Assembly: GCA_017449025.1 (NCBI GenBank) | Contig: JAFSKJ010000014.1 | Location: 1 to 33,306, forward strand | DNA from: Prevotella sp. | Lineage (GTDB): Bacteria; Bacteroidota; Bacteroidia; Bacteroidales; Bacteroidaceae | DNA length: 33,306 bases | Direction: 5' to 3' | Shown here: positions 8,738-17,859 of the stretch, piece by piece | Numbering within the stretch: position 1 is the first letter of the stretch | Layout of the letters: every line of letters starts with the position of its first letter | The notes under the pieces: model-generated | The model's input: the letters and a program-made list of their open reading frames with translations, nothing else | Databases searched by the model: none | Told to the model about the DNA's origin: nothing | Made by a program: the position numbers and the translations under genes

Positions 8738-8769
8738 ATTGTGTGTCTCACTTCTTTTCACTAATTTTG
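8738..8769 (+). promoter_or_regulatory. Promoter of the ftsX-folK operon
   Basis: ATTG (8738-8741), a 20-bp spacer and TAATTTTG (8762-8769) fit the Bacteroidota consensus with one mismatch in the -33 element. It places the transcript start shortly before the ATG at 8812 and argues against the GTG at 8743, which lies upstream of the -7 box. Confidence 0.6.
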
Positions 8770-8811
8770 CAGCCAAATAGCAAAGAGGTATATACCTTAG
8801 TAATAAAGAAC

Positions 8812-9687
8812 ATGAGGAGAAGAAGAACGAGCACACACAGACATGGCTTCCAGTTTGTCACTCTGTGTATAAGTACAACTTTGGTTCTGATACTGCTTGG
8901 GCTGATGGTTCTGTCTATGCTCACGGCTCACAACCTGAGCAGTTGGGTGAAGGAGAATCTGACGGTAACCGTGATGCTGTCGGACAACATGAGCCAGACA
9001 GAGGCAAAGCGCCTATGCCGCGACCTGCGTAATAAGAGCTACACCAAGGAACTGAAGTTTATCAGCAAAGAGCAGGCACTGAAGGAACAGACAGAGGCCA
9101 TGGGCACCGACCCTACAGAGTTTCTCGGCGAGAACCCGTTTGTGGCTACTTTGGAGCTGCAGCTGAATGCCGACTATGCCAACCACGACTCGCTGACGTG
9201 GATAGCCGCGCAGATAAAGAAGAAACCTAAGGTGTCGGATGTGACATACCAGGAAGACTTGATGGACAAGGTTAACACCAACCTGCGCAAGGTGAGCTTA
9301 GGGCTGTTGGTGCTTGCCGTGCTCATGACGTTCGTCTCCTTCTCGCTTATCAGCAACTCCGTGCGCCTGAGCGTTTATTCGCGACGCTTCATCATACACA
9401 CCATGAAGCTGGTGGGGGCATCTTGGCGGTTTATACGGGCACCGTTCATACGCCAGTCGATAGTCATTGGCGTGCTGGCAGCACTGCTCGCCTGCACCGT
9501 GCTCTGCGGAGGGCTTTACGCCTTCTACACGTTAGAACCGGCCATTGTCAACGTTGTGACAGTCCGCGAGATAGCCATCACAGGAGCTGCCGTGCTGCTG
9601 TTCGGTATTCTCATCACGGCTTTCTGCTCCTACATCTCCGTCAACCGCTTCCTGCGGATGTCGGCAGGCGAACTTTATAAGATTTAA
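8812..9687 (+). CDS. ftsX: Cell division protein FtsX, permease-like
   Basis: A 291-residue inner-membrane protein with four membrane segments: one near residues 15-40, then an extracytoplasmic loop of about 130 residues, then three in the C-terminal half (LGLLVLAVLMTFVSFSLI, IVIGVLAALLACTVLCGGLY, EIAITGAAVLLFGILITAF). VKENLTVTVMLSDNM and EFLGENPF are typical FtsX loop sequences. FtsX partners FtsE to control peptidoglycan hydrolases at division; ftsE is not beside it, as is usual in Bacteroidota. The ATG at 8812 fits the promoter and begins MRRRRTSTH. First gene of a six-gene operon. Confidence 0.93.
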   Translation: MRRRRTSTHRHGFQFVTLCISTTLVLILLGLMVLSMLTAHNLSSWVKENLTVTVMLSDNMSQTEAKRLCRDLRNKSYTKELKFISKEQALKEQTEAMGTDPTEFLGENPFVATLELQLNADYANHDSLTWIAAQIKKKPKVSDVTYQEDLMDKVNTNLRKVSLGLLVLAVLMTFVSFSLISNSVRLSVYSRRFIIHTMKLVGASWRFIRAPFIRQSIVIGVLAALLACTVLCGGLYAFYTLEPAIVNVVTVREIAITGAAVLLFGILITAFCSYISVNRFLRMSAGELYKI

Positions 9688-9703
9688 CATTCTGGATTAG
9701 TAT

Positions 9704-9943
9704 ATGGAAAAAAGAGATTTTGCATTCGGACGAATGAACTTCATACTCCTTGCCATTGGCATGGCGGTGGTGGTTCTTGGTTTCATCCTCATGGGAGGCG
9801 ACTCGTCGACAAATGAAGCTTTCAATCCCGACATCTTCAGTGCACGCCGCATAAAGGTTGCGCCGGTAGTGTGCTTCATCGGTTTTGTGTCGATGATCTA
9901 TGCAGTGGTTCACAAGCCAAAGGACGAAAAAGAGGAGGCGTAG
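9704..9943 (+). CDS. DUF3098 family small membrane protein
   Basis: 79 residues with two hydrophobic segments (INFILLAIGMAVVVLGFILM-like at about 11-30 and VAPVVCFIGFVSMIYAVV near 50-68), the usual pattern of DUF3098. The start MEKRDFAFG and the central GGDSS...AFNPDIFSARRI are typical. It is found between ftsX and uppP throughout Bacteroidota, 16 bp after ftsX and 3 bp before uppP here. The biochemical role is unknown; position suggests a link to division or the lipid II cycle. Confidence 0.88.
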   Translation: MEKRDFAFGRMNFILLAIGMAVVVLGFILMGGDSSTNEAFNPDIFSARRIKVAPVVCFIGFVSMIYAVVHKPKDEKEEA

Positions 9944-9946
9944 GAA

Positions 9947-10804
9947 ATGACATGGTTTGAGACTGTTATCATAGCCATCGTTGAGGGACTCACCGAGTTT
10001 CTTCCCGTCTCGTCGACAGGCCACATGATTATCACCCAGAACCTCTTGGGCATAGAGCAGGGCGACCCCTTCGTCCATGCTTTCACCTTTATCATACAGT
10101 TCGGGGCCATATTGTCGGTGGTGTGCCTCTACTGGAAGCGATTCTTCCAGTTCGACAACACTCCGGCACCCGAAGGTAGCTCACTGTGGCAGCGACTGAA
10201 ACACAAGTACTACTTCTACTGGCTGCTCTTTGTGGGAGTGCTCCCTGCCGTGGTCATAGGCTTGGCGGCAAAGAAGTCAGGTCTGTTAGACTGGTTGCTC
10301 GACAGTGTCGGGGTGGTGGCCGTAATGCTGGTGGTTGGTGGAGTGTTCATGCTCTTCTGCGACAAGCTCTTCAACAAGGGAAAGGACAGTGTGAAAGTAA
10401 ATGAGAAACGTGCCTTCAACATTGGCCTTTACCAGTGCATATCAGTCATACCCGGCGTGTCGCGCTCGATGGCAACTATTGTAGGCGGCATGACTCAAGG
10501 TTTGACACGGAAGCGTGCCGCAGAGTTCTCGTTCTTCCTCGCAGTGCCTACCATGGCCGGAGCCACGCTGCTCGACCTGCTCGACTTGTTGAAGGAGGAT
10601 GCCGTATGGGCCACGTCGCACAACATCTTGATGCTGTTATTAGGCTGCGTGGTGGCCTTCGTGGTGGCACTGCTTGCAATGAAATGGTTTGTAGCGTTCC
10701 TCGCAAAGTACGGCTTCAAGGCATTTGGAGTATATCGTATCATTGTCGGCACAGTAATCATTGTACTGTTGCTGACGGGGCACTCTCTTGCAATGGTTGA
10801 TTAA
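9947..10804 (+). CDS. uppP: Undecaprenyl-diphosphate phosphatase (BacA type)
   Basis: A 285-residue polytopic membrane enzyme that dephosphorylates undecaprenyl pyrophosphate, recycling the lipid carrier for peptidoglycan and LPS sugars. The two signature motifs are present: EGLTEFLPVSSTGHMII near residues 13-29 (catalytic Glu and the SSTGH region) and PGVSRSMATI near 168-177. Length is normal. Its TAA overlaps the truB ATG (TAATG), so translation is coupled. UppP is also a known route to bacitracin tolerance. Confidence 0.95.
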   Translation: MTWFETVIIAIVEGLTEFLPVSSTGHMIITQNLLGIEQGDPFVHAFTFIIQFGAILSVVCLYWKRFFQFDNTPAPEGSSLWQRLKHKYYFYWLLFVGVLPAVVIGLAAKKSGLLDWLLDSVGVVAVMLVVGGVFMLFCDKLFNKGKDSVKVNEKRAFNIGLYQCISVIPGVSRSMATIVGGMTQGLTRKRAAEFSFFLAVPTMAGATLLDLLDLLKEDAVWATSHNILMLLLGCVVAFVVALLAMKWFVAFLAKYGFKAFGVYRIIVGTVIIVLLLTGHSLAMVD

Positions 10805-11505
10805 TGGACTTCAAGGAAGGAGCATACATATACATCAACAAGCCCTACGGGATGTCATCGTTCGGGGCGTTGGCCCACATTCGATACGTGGCGTCAAAGA
10901 AGCTGCATGTGAAGCGGCTGAAAATGGGGCATGCTGGTACACTCGACCCCTTGGCAACAGGAGTGCTTATACTCTGTACGGGAAAGGCAACAAAACAGAT
11001 AGAGGCGCTTCAGCTGCACGACAAGGAGTATAATGCCACGCTACAGCTCGGAGCCACAACTCCAAGCTACGACCGTGAGCATACGGTGGACTATACCTAT
11101 CCCACACGCCACATCACACGTGAGCTGATACTGCAGGCACTGGAGCAGTTCAAGGGCGACATCATGCAAGTGCCACCCATCTACTCGGCAGTGATGGTTG
11201 ACGGACACCGGGCATACAAACTGGCCAGGAAGGGTGGGGAAGTGGAGCTAAAGGCCAAGCCCGTACGTATAGACGAGATTGAACTTACCAGCTTCGACCC
11301 GTCAACCATGCAGATGTCTATCCGGGTGGTGTGCGGAAAAGGTACATACATACGCTCGCTTGCACGCGACATAGGCTTGGCACTTGGTAGCGGAGCCTTC
11401 CTTACGTCACTCTGCCGCACACGTTTGGGCAGCGTGCGGATTGAAGACTGCCAGACGTTCGACTCTTTCCCGCAGTGGTTCGACGAAGTTGCCAATAACT
11501 CTTAA
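10804..11505 (+). CDS. truB: tRNA pseudouridine(55) synthase TruB
   Basis: 233 residues; makes pseudouridine 55 in the T-loop of tRNAs. The catalytic motif [14 protein letters not shown] contains the nucleophile D48, the same number as in E. coli. Other family blocks are [11 protein letters not shown] at the start, [21 protein letters not shown] in the middle and [14 protein letters not shown] near residue 180. No C-terminal PUA domain is obvious, as in other Bacteroidota TruB. Starts inside the stop of uppP. Confidence 0.95.
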   Translation: MDFKEGAYIYINKPYGMSSFGALAHIRYVASKKLHVKRLKMGHAGTLDPLATGVLILCTGKATKQIEALQLHDKEYNATLQLGATTPSYDREHTVDYTYPTRHITRELILQALEQFKGDIMQVPPIYSAVMVDGHRAYKLARKGGEVELKAKPVRIDEIELTSFDPSTMQMSIRVVCGKGTYIRSLARDIGLALGSGAFLTSLCRTRLGSVRIEDCQTFDSFPQWFDEVANNS

Positions 11506-11552
11506 TGGAATATAAACTGTAATAACGACAAAACGCCAAAAGACAATAATAG

Positions 11553-12695
11553 ATGAAGCTATCGCAATTTAGGTTCAGACTGCCCGAGGAGCAGGTGGCG
11601 CTATATCCTGCACATAGGGAGTTTAAGAATGAAGACGGCACGGTTGAGCGTATCTACAGCCGCGACCGTTGCAGGCTTATGGTGGTTCACCGTAAGTCGC
11701 AGTCAATAGAAATGTACAAGAAAGATGCCGAGGGCAAGGATACCGACGAGTTCCTATGCTTCCGCGACTTGGTGGACTACTTCGACGAGGGCGACACCTT
11801 CCTGTTCAACGACACCAAGGTGTTTCCAGCTCGCCTCTACGGCACAAAGGAGAAGACAGACGCCAAGATTGAGGTATTCCTGTTGAGAGAGCTGAATGAG
11901 GAGCTACGGCTATGGGATGTGCTCGTCGAACCGGCACGAAAGATACGTATTGGCAACAAACTCTTCTTCGACGAGGAAGGCCCGATGGTGGCTGAGGTGA
12001 TAGACAATACTACCTCGCGCGGACGTACGCTGCGCTTCCTTTACGACTGCCCACATGACGAGTTCAAGCGCGAACTCTATTCGTTAGGTTCCGCTCCGCT
12101 GCCAAGATATATTGTTGAAAGGCGGCCTGCCGAGGAGGCTGACACCGAGAACTTCCAGACCATCTTTGCCAAGCATGAGGGTGCTGTCACCGCACCTGCC
12201 ACCGGACTTCACTTCAGCCGCGAGCTGATGAAAATGATGGAAATCAGGGGCTTCGAGTTCGCTTACGTCACCGTACACTGCGGCCTCGGATGCTTCGACT
12301 CCATTGAGGTGGAGGACCTCACAAAGCACAAGATGAGTTCAGAACAGATGGTTGTCGATTCGGAGGCGTGCCGTATCGTAAACAGGGCAAAGGAGCTGGA
12401 GCATAAGGTATGCGCCGTGGGGGTAAGCACCATGCGTGCTGCAGAGACAGCTGTTGGCACCGACGGCTTGCTGAAGGAATATGAGGGATGGACCAACAAG
12501 TTTATCTTCCCGCCATACGATTTCAGCCTTGCCAATGCGCTGATAACAAATCTTTACCATTCAGAGTCGACCATGCTGATGCTTACTGCTGCCTTCGGCG
12601 GCTACGACCTTATTTACGATGCTTATGAGAAGGCTGTCAGCAACGGCTATATGTTTGGATGCTTTGGAGATTCAATGCTGATACTTGATGACTGA
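11553..12695 (+). CDS. queA: S-adenosylmethionine:tRNA ribosyltransferase-isomerase QueA
   Basis: 380 residues; transfers and isomerises the ribosyl part of SAM onto preQ1-tRNA to make epoxyqueuosine. Family blocks in order: KLSQFRFRLPEEQVALYPA, FLFNDTKVFPARLYG, VEPARKIRIGNKLFF, APATGLHFS, VTVHCGLGCF (usually HVGxGTF), HKMSSEQ and PYDFSLANALITNLYHSEST. The protein is longer than the E. coli enzyme because of an insertion near residues 25-65. Its last base is shared with the folK start (TGATG). A gap of 47 bp separates it from truB, so an extra promoter is possible. Confidence 0.94.
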   Translation: MKLSQFRFRLPEEQVALYPAHREFKNEDGTVERIYSRDRCRLMVVHRKSQSIEMYKKDAEGKDTDEFLCFRDLVDYFDEGDTFLFNDTKVFPARLYGTKEKTDAKIEVFLLRELNEELRLWDVLVEPARKIRIGNKLFFDEEGPMVAEVIDNTTSRGRTLRFLYDCPHDEFKRELYSLGSAPLPRYIVERRPAEEADTENFQTIFAKHEGAVTAPATGLHFSRELMKMMEIRGFEFAYVTVHCGLGCFDSIEVEDLTKHKMSSEQMVVDSEACRIVNRAKELEHKVCAVGVSTMRAAETAVGTDGLLKEYEGWTNKFIFPPYDFSLANALITNLYHSESTMLMLTAAFGGYDLIYDAYEKAVSNGYMFGCFGDSMLILDD

Positions 12696-13180
12696 TGGCT
12701 ACAACATTCCATACCGTGTACTTGGGCTTGGGTTCTAACCTGGGCGACAGGGAAGAGAACATTTACTTGGCCATAGAGCGCCTTGGGGAGCTTGTAGGCC
12801 AGGTGGAACGCCAGTCTACCCTATACGTGTTTGAACCGTGGGGCTTCGAGTCAGAACACCAGTTCGTCAACGCCGCAGTATGCTGCACCACCAAGCTTAC
12901 ACCACAGCAGGTGCTCAGGCGAATACAGCAGATAGAGCGAGAGTTAGGCAAGACTGCCGACCATGCCACCATCCGCGAAGAGTCTTTCGGCGAGGGCAGG
13001 CAGATATTCCGCGACCGCCCAATAGACATCGACATACTCCTCTATGACCATGTGGAGGTTGATGAGCCAGACCTGCAGATTCCGCATCCCCAGATGCGCG
13101 ACCGTGACTTTGTTATGCAGCCTCTGAGCGAGATTCTTGATGACGACTACGACTTAGACTTAGACTTTGAAGAAGAATAA
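12695..13180 (+). CDS. folK: 2-amino-4-hydroxy-6-hydroxymethyldihydropteridine diphosphokinase (HPPK)
   Basis: 161 residues; transfers pyrophosphate from ATP to the pterin in folate synthesis. The start YLGLGSNLGDREENI binds pterin/ATP. RPIDIDILLYD carries the two magnesium-binding aspartates. IPHPQMRDRDFVMQPLSEI is the conserved C-terminal block. A short acidic tail (DDDYDLDLDFEEE) follows. Translation is coupled to queA. The end lies 26 bp before the GH28 gene, so read-through into it is possible. Confidence 0.94.
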   Translation: MATTFHTVYLGLGSNLGDREENIYLAIERLGELVGQVERQSTLYVFEPWGFESEHQFVNAAVCCTTKLTPQQVLRRIQQIERELGKTADHATIREESFGEGRQIFRDRPIDIDILLYDHVEVDEPDLQIPHPQMRDRDFVMQPLSEILDDDYDLDLDFEEE

Positions 13181-13206
13181 ATACCCATAACTAATAAGAA
13201 ACTACT

Positions 13207-14679
13207 ATGAAGAAGAAACTATTCTCATTGTTCATGGCAGCAGTGGCTGTCACTGTTGGTGCAAGCGCACAGAACAAGTACAAATGTTATACAGAAGGAC
13301 TGCCATTCAGCATGCCAGAGGTGACTGCCCCTGTTATTCCTGACACAAGGCTTAATGTGGCAGACTTCGGCGGCGACAGAACAGGCATGGAACTGTCAAC
13401 TGATGCCTTCGCAAAGGCCATCGACGCGCTGACTGCCAAGGGCGGAGGCCACTTGGTGGTACCGCAGGGCGTTTGGCTTACAGGTCCCATAGTGCTAAAG
13501 TCGAATATCGACCTGCACTTGGAAAAGGGTGCTGTGATACAGTTCTCGGCCGACGAAGATCTGTACCCTGTCATCGAAACATCGTTTGAGGGATTGGACA
13601 CGCGCCGCTGCCAGTCGCCGTTGTCGGCCAAAGGACAGACAAACATCTCCATAACAGGAGAGGGAGTGATTGACGGAAACGGACAGTATTGGCGCCCACT
13701 GAAGAAGGCGAAGGTGACTGAGGCACATTGGAAGCGTGTGTTGGCCAGCGGCGGATTGGAGATGAAGAAAGGCTACTGGGTGCCTAACGAGGCATACGCT
13801 CAGGCAGAGAAAAATGCAAATATGAACGTGCCGAAGGCACAGACTGATGAGGAGTGGAATGCCATCAAGCGATTCCTGCGCCCGGTGATGGTCAGCATCG
13901 TCAACTGCAAGAATGTGCTCCTGCAGGGAGTGATTTTTCAGAATTCGCCTGCATGGAACCTGCATCCGCTCATGTGTGAGAACGTCATCGTTGACAATGT
14001 GCTTGTGCGCAATCCTGACTATGCTCAGAACGGCGATGCCATAGACCTGGAGTCGTGTAAGAATACACTCATCGTAAACTCACGCTTTGATGCAGGCGAC
14101 GATGGCATCTGCATAAAGAGCGGCAAGGATGCCGATGGGCGCAAACGCGGTAGGCCATGCGAGAATGTCGTGGTGGACGGATGCACGGTGTTTGCCGGAC
14201 ACGGAGGCTTTGTCGTCGGGTCAGAGATGAGCGGCGGCGTAAAGAACATAAAGGTGCAGAACTGTCAGTTTGTGGGCACTGATGTGGGACTGCGCTTCAA
14301 GAGCACCAGGGGCCGCGGAGGCATTGTGGAACACATCTACATTGACAGCATCTCGATGGACGACATACAGAACGATGCCCTCACCTTTGATATGTACTAT
14401 GGAGGCAAGTCGGTGGCTGAGGTAATTGCCGACGGAGACAAGCCAAACACCGGAGAATTAAAGAAAGTAGACGAGACCACGCCCATCTTCAGGGACATAA
14501 ACATCAGCAACGTAGTATGTTCAGGCTGCTCACGCCCGCTTTACTTCAACGGTCTGCCGGAAATGCCCATTGACCGCATTAACCTCAAGGACCTGTACAT
14601 AAAGTCAAAGTCAGAAGCCACGTTCAACAACTGCAAGAACATCACGCGCCACAACGTGAATATTGTTATAACTAAATAG
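13207..14679 (+). CDS. Secreted polygalacturonase, glycoside hydrolase family 28
   Basis: 490 residues with a signal peptide (MKKKLFSLFMAAVAVTVGASA). The beta-helix hydrolase core has NVADFGGDRTGMELSTDAF near the start and the GH28 active-site set NGDAID, AGDDGICIKSG (catalytic Asp pair), GHGGFVVGSE and LRFKSTRGRGG, corresponding to the canonical NTD, DD, GHG and RIK motifs. It hydrolyses alpha-1,4-galacturonosyl links in homogalacturonan; exo- or endo-action, or a rhamnogalacturonase role, cannot be fixed. Complements the PL1 and GH140-type enzymes 8-10 kb upstream. The next gene starts after only 10 bp, so they are co-transcribed. No promoter of its own is clear. Confidence 0.9.
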   Translation: MKKKLFSLFMAAVAVTVGASAQNKYKCYTEGLPFSMPEVTAPVIPDTRLNVADFGGDRTGMELSTDAFAKAIDALTAKGGGHLVVPQGVWLTGPIVLKSNIDLHLEKGAVIQFSADEDLYPVIETSFEGLDTRRCQSPLSAKGQTNISITGEGVIDGNGQYWRPLKKAKVTEAHWKRVLASGGLEMKKGYWVPNEAYAQAEKNANMNVPKAQTDEEWNAIKRFLRPVMVSIVNCKNVLLQGVIFQNSPAWNLHPLMCENVIVDNVLVRNPDYAQNGDAIDLESCKNTLIVNSRFDAGDDGICIKSGKDADGRKRGRPCENVVVDGCTVFAGHGGFVVGSEMSGGVKNIKVQNCQFVGTDVGLRFKSTRGRGGIVEHIYIDSISMDDIQNDALTFDMYYGGKSVAEVIADGDKPNTGELKKVDETTPIFRDINISNVVCSGCSRPLYFNGLPEMPIDRINLKDLYIKSKSEATFNNCKNITRHNVNIVITK

Positions 14680-14689
14680 CATTAATAAG

Positions 14690-17600
14690 ATGATTATTGT
14701 AAGAAAAAGAATCAGAAGATTGTTTTCAGGGCTGTTGCTGCTGATGATGAGCACCGTTGGGGCAATGGCACAGACGGAGAGCTTTGCCACTATCACCACA
14801 ACGGCCGATTTCACCGACGGCGAGGCATACTACACCACATTCTCCAGCCCCATACCGCTTAACTTCTCAGCATTGGCAAGTACAGTGAGAGCCTACGCAA
14901 TCACCAAGACCGAGACAAGGCGCGTAGAGAAAATCCTCAGCTTTGAGTTGGTACGTTATTCGCTCGACGCCATCAACGTGAAGGCTCTCGACATAGTGCC
15001 GGCTAACACGGGCATACTCATTAAGACAAAGCGCCCGGGCACTTACCGCATTCCCAAGGCTTCGCAGGTGGAAGTAAGCGTCGCCAGCGATCTTGTGCCT
15101 GTGGGCGATCAAGACTTGGACGTAGGCAATGTGCTTAACGACTTTGTGGATGATGAGCGTTACTACTACATCCCATACGTTCTCGACGTGAGAGACGGTG
15201 AGCTGGCGTTTTACGCCGACAAGTCATCGTTTCTTGGACATGGAGAAGGCGTGGAGGATGTGTTCGCCTATAATGAGAAGGTGCTAAAGAAAAACACGGC
15301 CTACCTCAAGCTGGACTACTGGCAGGACGTTGCTGCCTATGGAGGCAGTAGCGGGTCAGGCGTTGACGCAGGCAACTCTACGGGCAAGGTAGCTTTCGAG
15401 GCCAAGGGCGATTTCGACGAGCAGCCCGACTTCACTGCCACATATATTGATGTGCCTTTCGATGCCACCGACGGCTCATGGTTCTATTCCACCTATTATA
15501 ATAAGGATCAGGACCTCGACTTCTCGTCGCTGACAGACCTGCGCGCATTTATTGTCACTGCCGACTCTATTGACTATTATCCATTCGGCGAAGAAACGGA
15601 GCTTGGAAAGACTAAGGTGGTAAACCGCATCAATCTGCAGCAAGTGACCAAGGTGCCTGCTGCCACACCGCTCATACTGCGCACAGCCACTCCTGACTTG
15701 TTCCGCGTGCCGTTGCTTGACGGCAATGCCCGTGTCGATGACGTGTCGGCCAATGTGCTGGAGGCTTTCTCGGAAGACACTGACATTGCCGACATGCTCA
15801 ACGATGAGAATACACCCATTTATCCGTACTTGCTTAAGTCCACAACAGGACATACAGGCTTTGGAGCCTTACTCCCCGACAGTGTCGACGGGGTGTTCAA
15901 CAAGGGTGAGATAATAGAGTATGCCGGCACAGTCTATCTGCCGTTGCGACCCGTAGACCATAATTATGTTAGAGCAAGCGTAGAGCGCTATCTTCGCTTT
16001 GGAGTCACTGTAAGGCCAAAGGAGGACGACCCGGACCCCCAGCCCATTTCCACGGTCGACATAACCGTCAGTCAGCGTGCAGCCTCCGGCGATTACTATG
16101 CCACTTTCCAGGCAGGCGAGCATGCCCTTGACTTTTCTGACGTGGATGACCTTACGGCCTATAAGCTTACTTCGGAATATACCAAGTACTATCCCTTGGC
16201 TGAGAAGGGAGACTCTTCGGTTGTGCTTGACGTGTTGGGGCGTCTCGACCTGCGTCAGGTAGGTATTGTGCCAGCCCAGGCCACCTTCATTGTGCGTGCC
16301 AGCAAGGCAGGAACCTACAGCGTGCCTGAGACGGACGACGAGAGCAGCCTAAGCATGTCAGGCAATATTCTCGACACAGCTGAGTCTGACATTAACGTGG
16401 AGGAGATGGAAAACCGCCTCACTCCATTGTACACTTACACCTTGGACTTTACCAAGGAGCGACCAGGCTTCAGTCACTATTCCTCGTACGATGAGGCTGG
16501 CGACTACCGCATGCTGCCCAAAGGCTCTGCCTACATCACCGTTTCCGACGCCGATCACGAGTATGTGGAGAAGTCCATACAGAAGTACTATCCCTTCGGC
16601 GTCAACTTGAAGCTGCCGGAAATTGAGCGGCCTGACACCGTGCATAGCGACACCATACCCGAGAAGCCAATGACAAAGATTGACATCGACGGCTTTGTTG
16701 CCGATGCCACAGGTAACTACTTGACGTTCTGCTCGCCGGACAAGACACTCGACTTCTCAGAGGTTGCCGGTGCCAAGGCATACATTGTCACCGCCGTGGA
16801 AGGGCAGCTTGAAGATGGCAGGAAGGTTGTCAGTCGCATCGACCTAAAGCAGGTCAAGCGTGTGGCTGCTGCTACCCCCATTGTTGTGCTTGCCGACAAT
16901 CCGGGTGAGATAGAGGTTCCAGAGGTGGAGGAGTCCGAAGCATTAGACAGCACAGAAGGTAATGTGCTGCTGGTTATGAAGGCTGGCGACACTGCTGCCG
17001 ACATCACTTATATGCTTGGTGTAGGAGGCGAAGGTAAGGCTGGATTCTATGTCTCGAATAAAGAGCTCTCTGCTGGCGATGTCTACATATCGCTCTCACC
17101 CCAGGCTCATGAGTATGCTGTCAGCTGCCTGCAGAAAGGCCTGCCCTTTGGCGAGGAGCTGCAGCAGCCTGCCCCCATAGGTACAACAAGAATAACCATC
17201 AGTGGACTGGTGGCCAACACCACAGGCAACTACGCAACGTTCTACTCGCCGGACAAGACACTGGACTTCACAGAAGTCTCTGATGCCAAGGCGTTTATTG
17301 TCACTGCCGTGCAGGAGATGTCTGACGGCCAGCAGGTTGTAACCCGCATCGACTTGAAGGAGATTAACCGTGTGCCTGAAGCCACTCCAATAGTGGTGGT
17401 TGCCGTAAATGCCGGAGAGATAGACATTCCCGAGGTGGACGAGTCTGTGCGCTTAGACCCCACCAATGGCAATATGCTGCGTATAGATAATGTTCGTGTC
17501 ACTACACGTGCGGGTGAGGAGCAGGAGGTTCTTTACTTTTTGGGCATTAACGAAGAGGGTAAGGTGGGATTCTACGCCTCTGGCATGCAGGCCGACGTGT

Positions 17601-17827
17601 GCCTGCCGCTGTCTCCTGCTGCCCACGAGTATGTCATGAACAGCCTGCAGCTCGGACTGCCCTTCGGCGAGACGCTGGTGTCGAACGGCATCAGCCAGAT
17701 AACTTGTGACAACACAGCCGTGAGCACTGTCTACTCTCTTAGCGGGCAGAAGACGGAGCGGCTGCGGAAGGGCGTAAACATAATCAGGATGAACAATGGT
17801 AATAAAAAGAAGGTGATGGTCAAGTAA
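14690..17827 (+). CDS. Secreted protein of five tandem beta-rich modules, function unknown
   Basis: 1045 residues. Signal peptide to about A27 (LFSGLLLLMMSTVGAMA). The rest is five copies of a module of about 150-180 residues, starting near residues 47, 261, 467, 674 and 845. Each has an opening like GNYATFYSPDKTLDFTEV, then AKAFIVTA, a basic/hydrophobic R(I/L)(D/N)L(K/R)(Q/E)(V/I) stretch, VPAATPIV, a PGEIEVPEV-like strand, a divergent middle, and an exit xHEYVxxSxQxxxPFG. Modules 4 and 5 are closest, also in DNA (CTCGCCGGACAAGACACT is identical). The C-terminus VYSLSGQKTERLRKG..IIRMNNG..KVMVK resembles a Bacteroidales C-terminal tail domain. No catalytic motif is visible. Co-transcription with the GH28 gene suggests a surface role in pectin binding or adhesion, but this is inference. 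Confidence 0.8.
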   Translation: MIIVRKRIRRLFSGLLLLMMSTVGAMAQTESFATITTTADFTDGEAYYTTFSSPIPLNFSALASTVRAYAITKTETRRVEKILSFELVRYSLDAINVKALDIVPANTGILIKTKRPGTYRIPKASQVEVSVASDLVPVGDQDLDVGNVLNDFVDDERYYYIPYVLDVRDGELAFYADKSSFLGHGEGVEDVFAYNEKVLKKNTAYLKLDYWQDVAAYGGSSGSGVDAGNSTGKVAFEAKGDFDEQPDFTATYIDVPFDATDGSWFYSTYYNKDQDLDFSSLTDLRAFIVTADSIDYYPFGEETELGKTKVVNRINLQQVTKVPAATPLILRTATPDLFRVPLLDGNARVDDVSANVLEAFSEDTDIADMLNDENTPIYPYLLKSTTGHTGFGALLPDSVDGVFNKGEIIEYAGTVYLPLRPVDHNYVRASVERYLRFGVTVRPKEDDPDPQPISTVDITVSQRAASGDYYATFQAGEHALDFSDVDDLTAYKLTSEYTKYYPLAEKGDSSVVLDVLGRLDLRQVGIVPAQATFIVRASKAGTYSVPETDDESSLSMSGNILDTAESDINVEEMENRLTPLYTYTLDFTKERPGFSHYSSYDEAGDYRMLPKGSAYITVSDADHEYVEKSIQKYYPFGVNLKLPEIERPDTVHSDTIPEKPMTKIDIDGFVADATGNYLTFCSPDKTLDFSEVAGAKAYIVTAVEGQLEDGRKVVSRIDLKQVKRVAAATPIVVLADNPGEIEVPEVEESEALDSTEGNVLLVMKAGDTAADITYMLGVGGEGKAGFYVSNKELSAGDVYISLSPQAHEYAVSCLQKGLPFGEELQQPAPIGTTRITISGLVANTTGNYATFYSPDKTLDFTEVSDAKAFIVTAVQEMSDGQQVVTRIDLKEINRVPEATPIVVVAVNAGEIDIPEVDESVRLDPTNGNMLRIDNVRVTTRAGEEQEVLYFLGINEEGKVGFYASGMQADVCLPLSPAAHEYVMNSLQLGLPFGETLVSNGISQITCDNTAVSTVYSLSGQKTERLRKGVNIIRMNNGNKKKVMVK

Positions 17828-17845
17828 GACCATCACCTTCTTTTT
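17804..17845. terminator. Perfect 18-bp-stem bidirectional terminator
   Basis: AAAAAGAAGGTGATGGTC (17804-17821), a 6-nt loop and the exact reverse complement ending in five Ts (17828-17845). The left arm encodes the last residues of the repeat protein (KKKVMVK). The A and T tracts let it work for that gene and for the convergent lpxA-like gene ending at 17860. Confidence 0.88.
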
Positions 17846-17859
17846 AACCGCAGTTAGTG

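Noticed and set aside
13207-17827. Five-module protein as a fused GH28 continuation
   Set aside because: A stop, a 10-bp gap, a new ATG and a new signal peptide separate the two genes.
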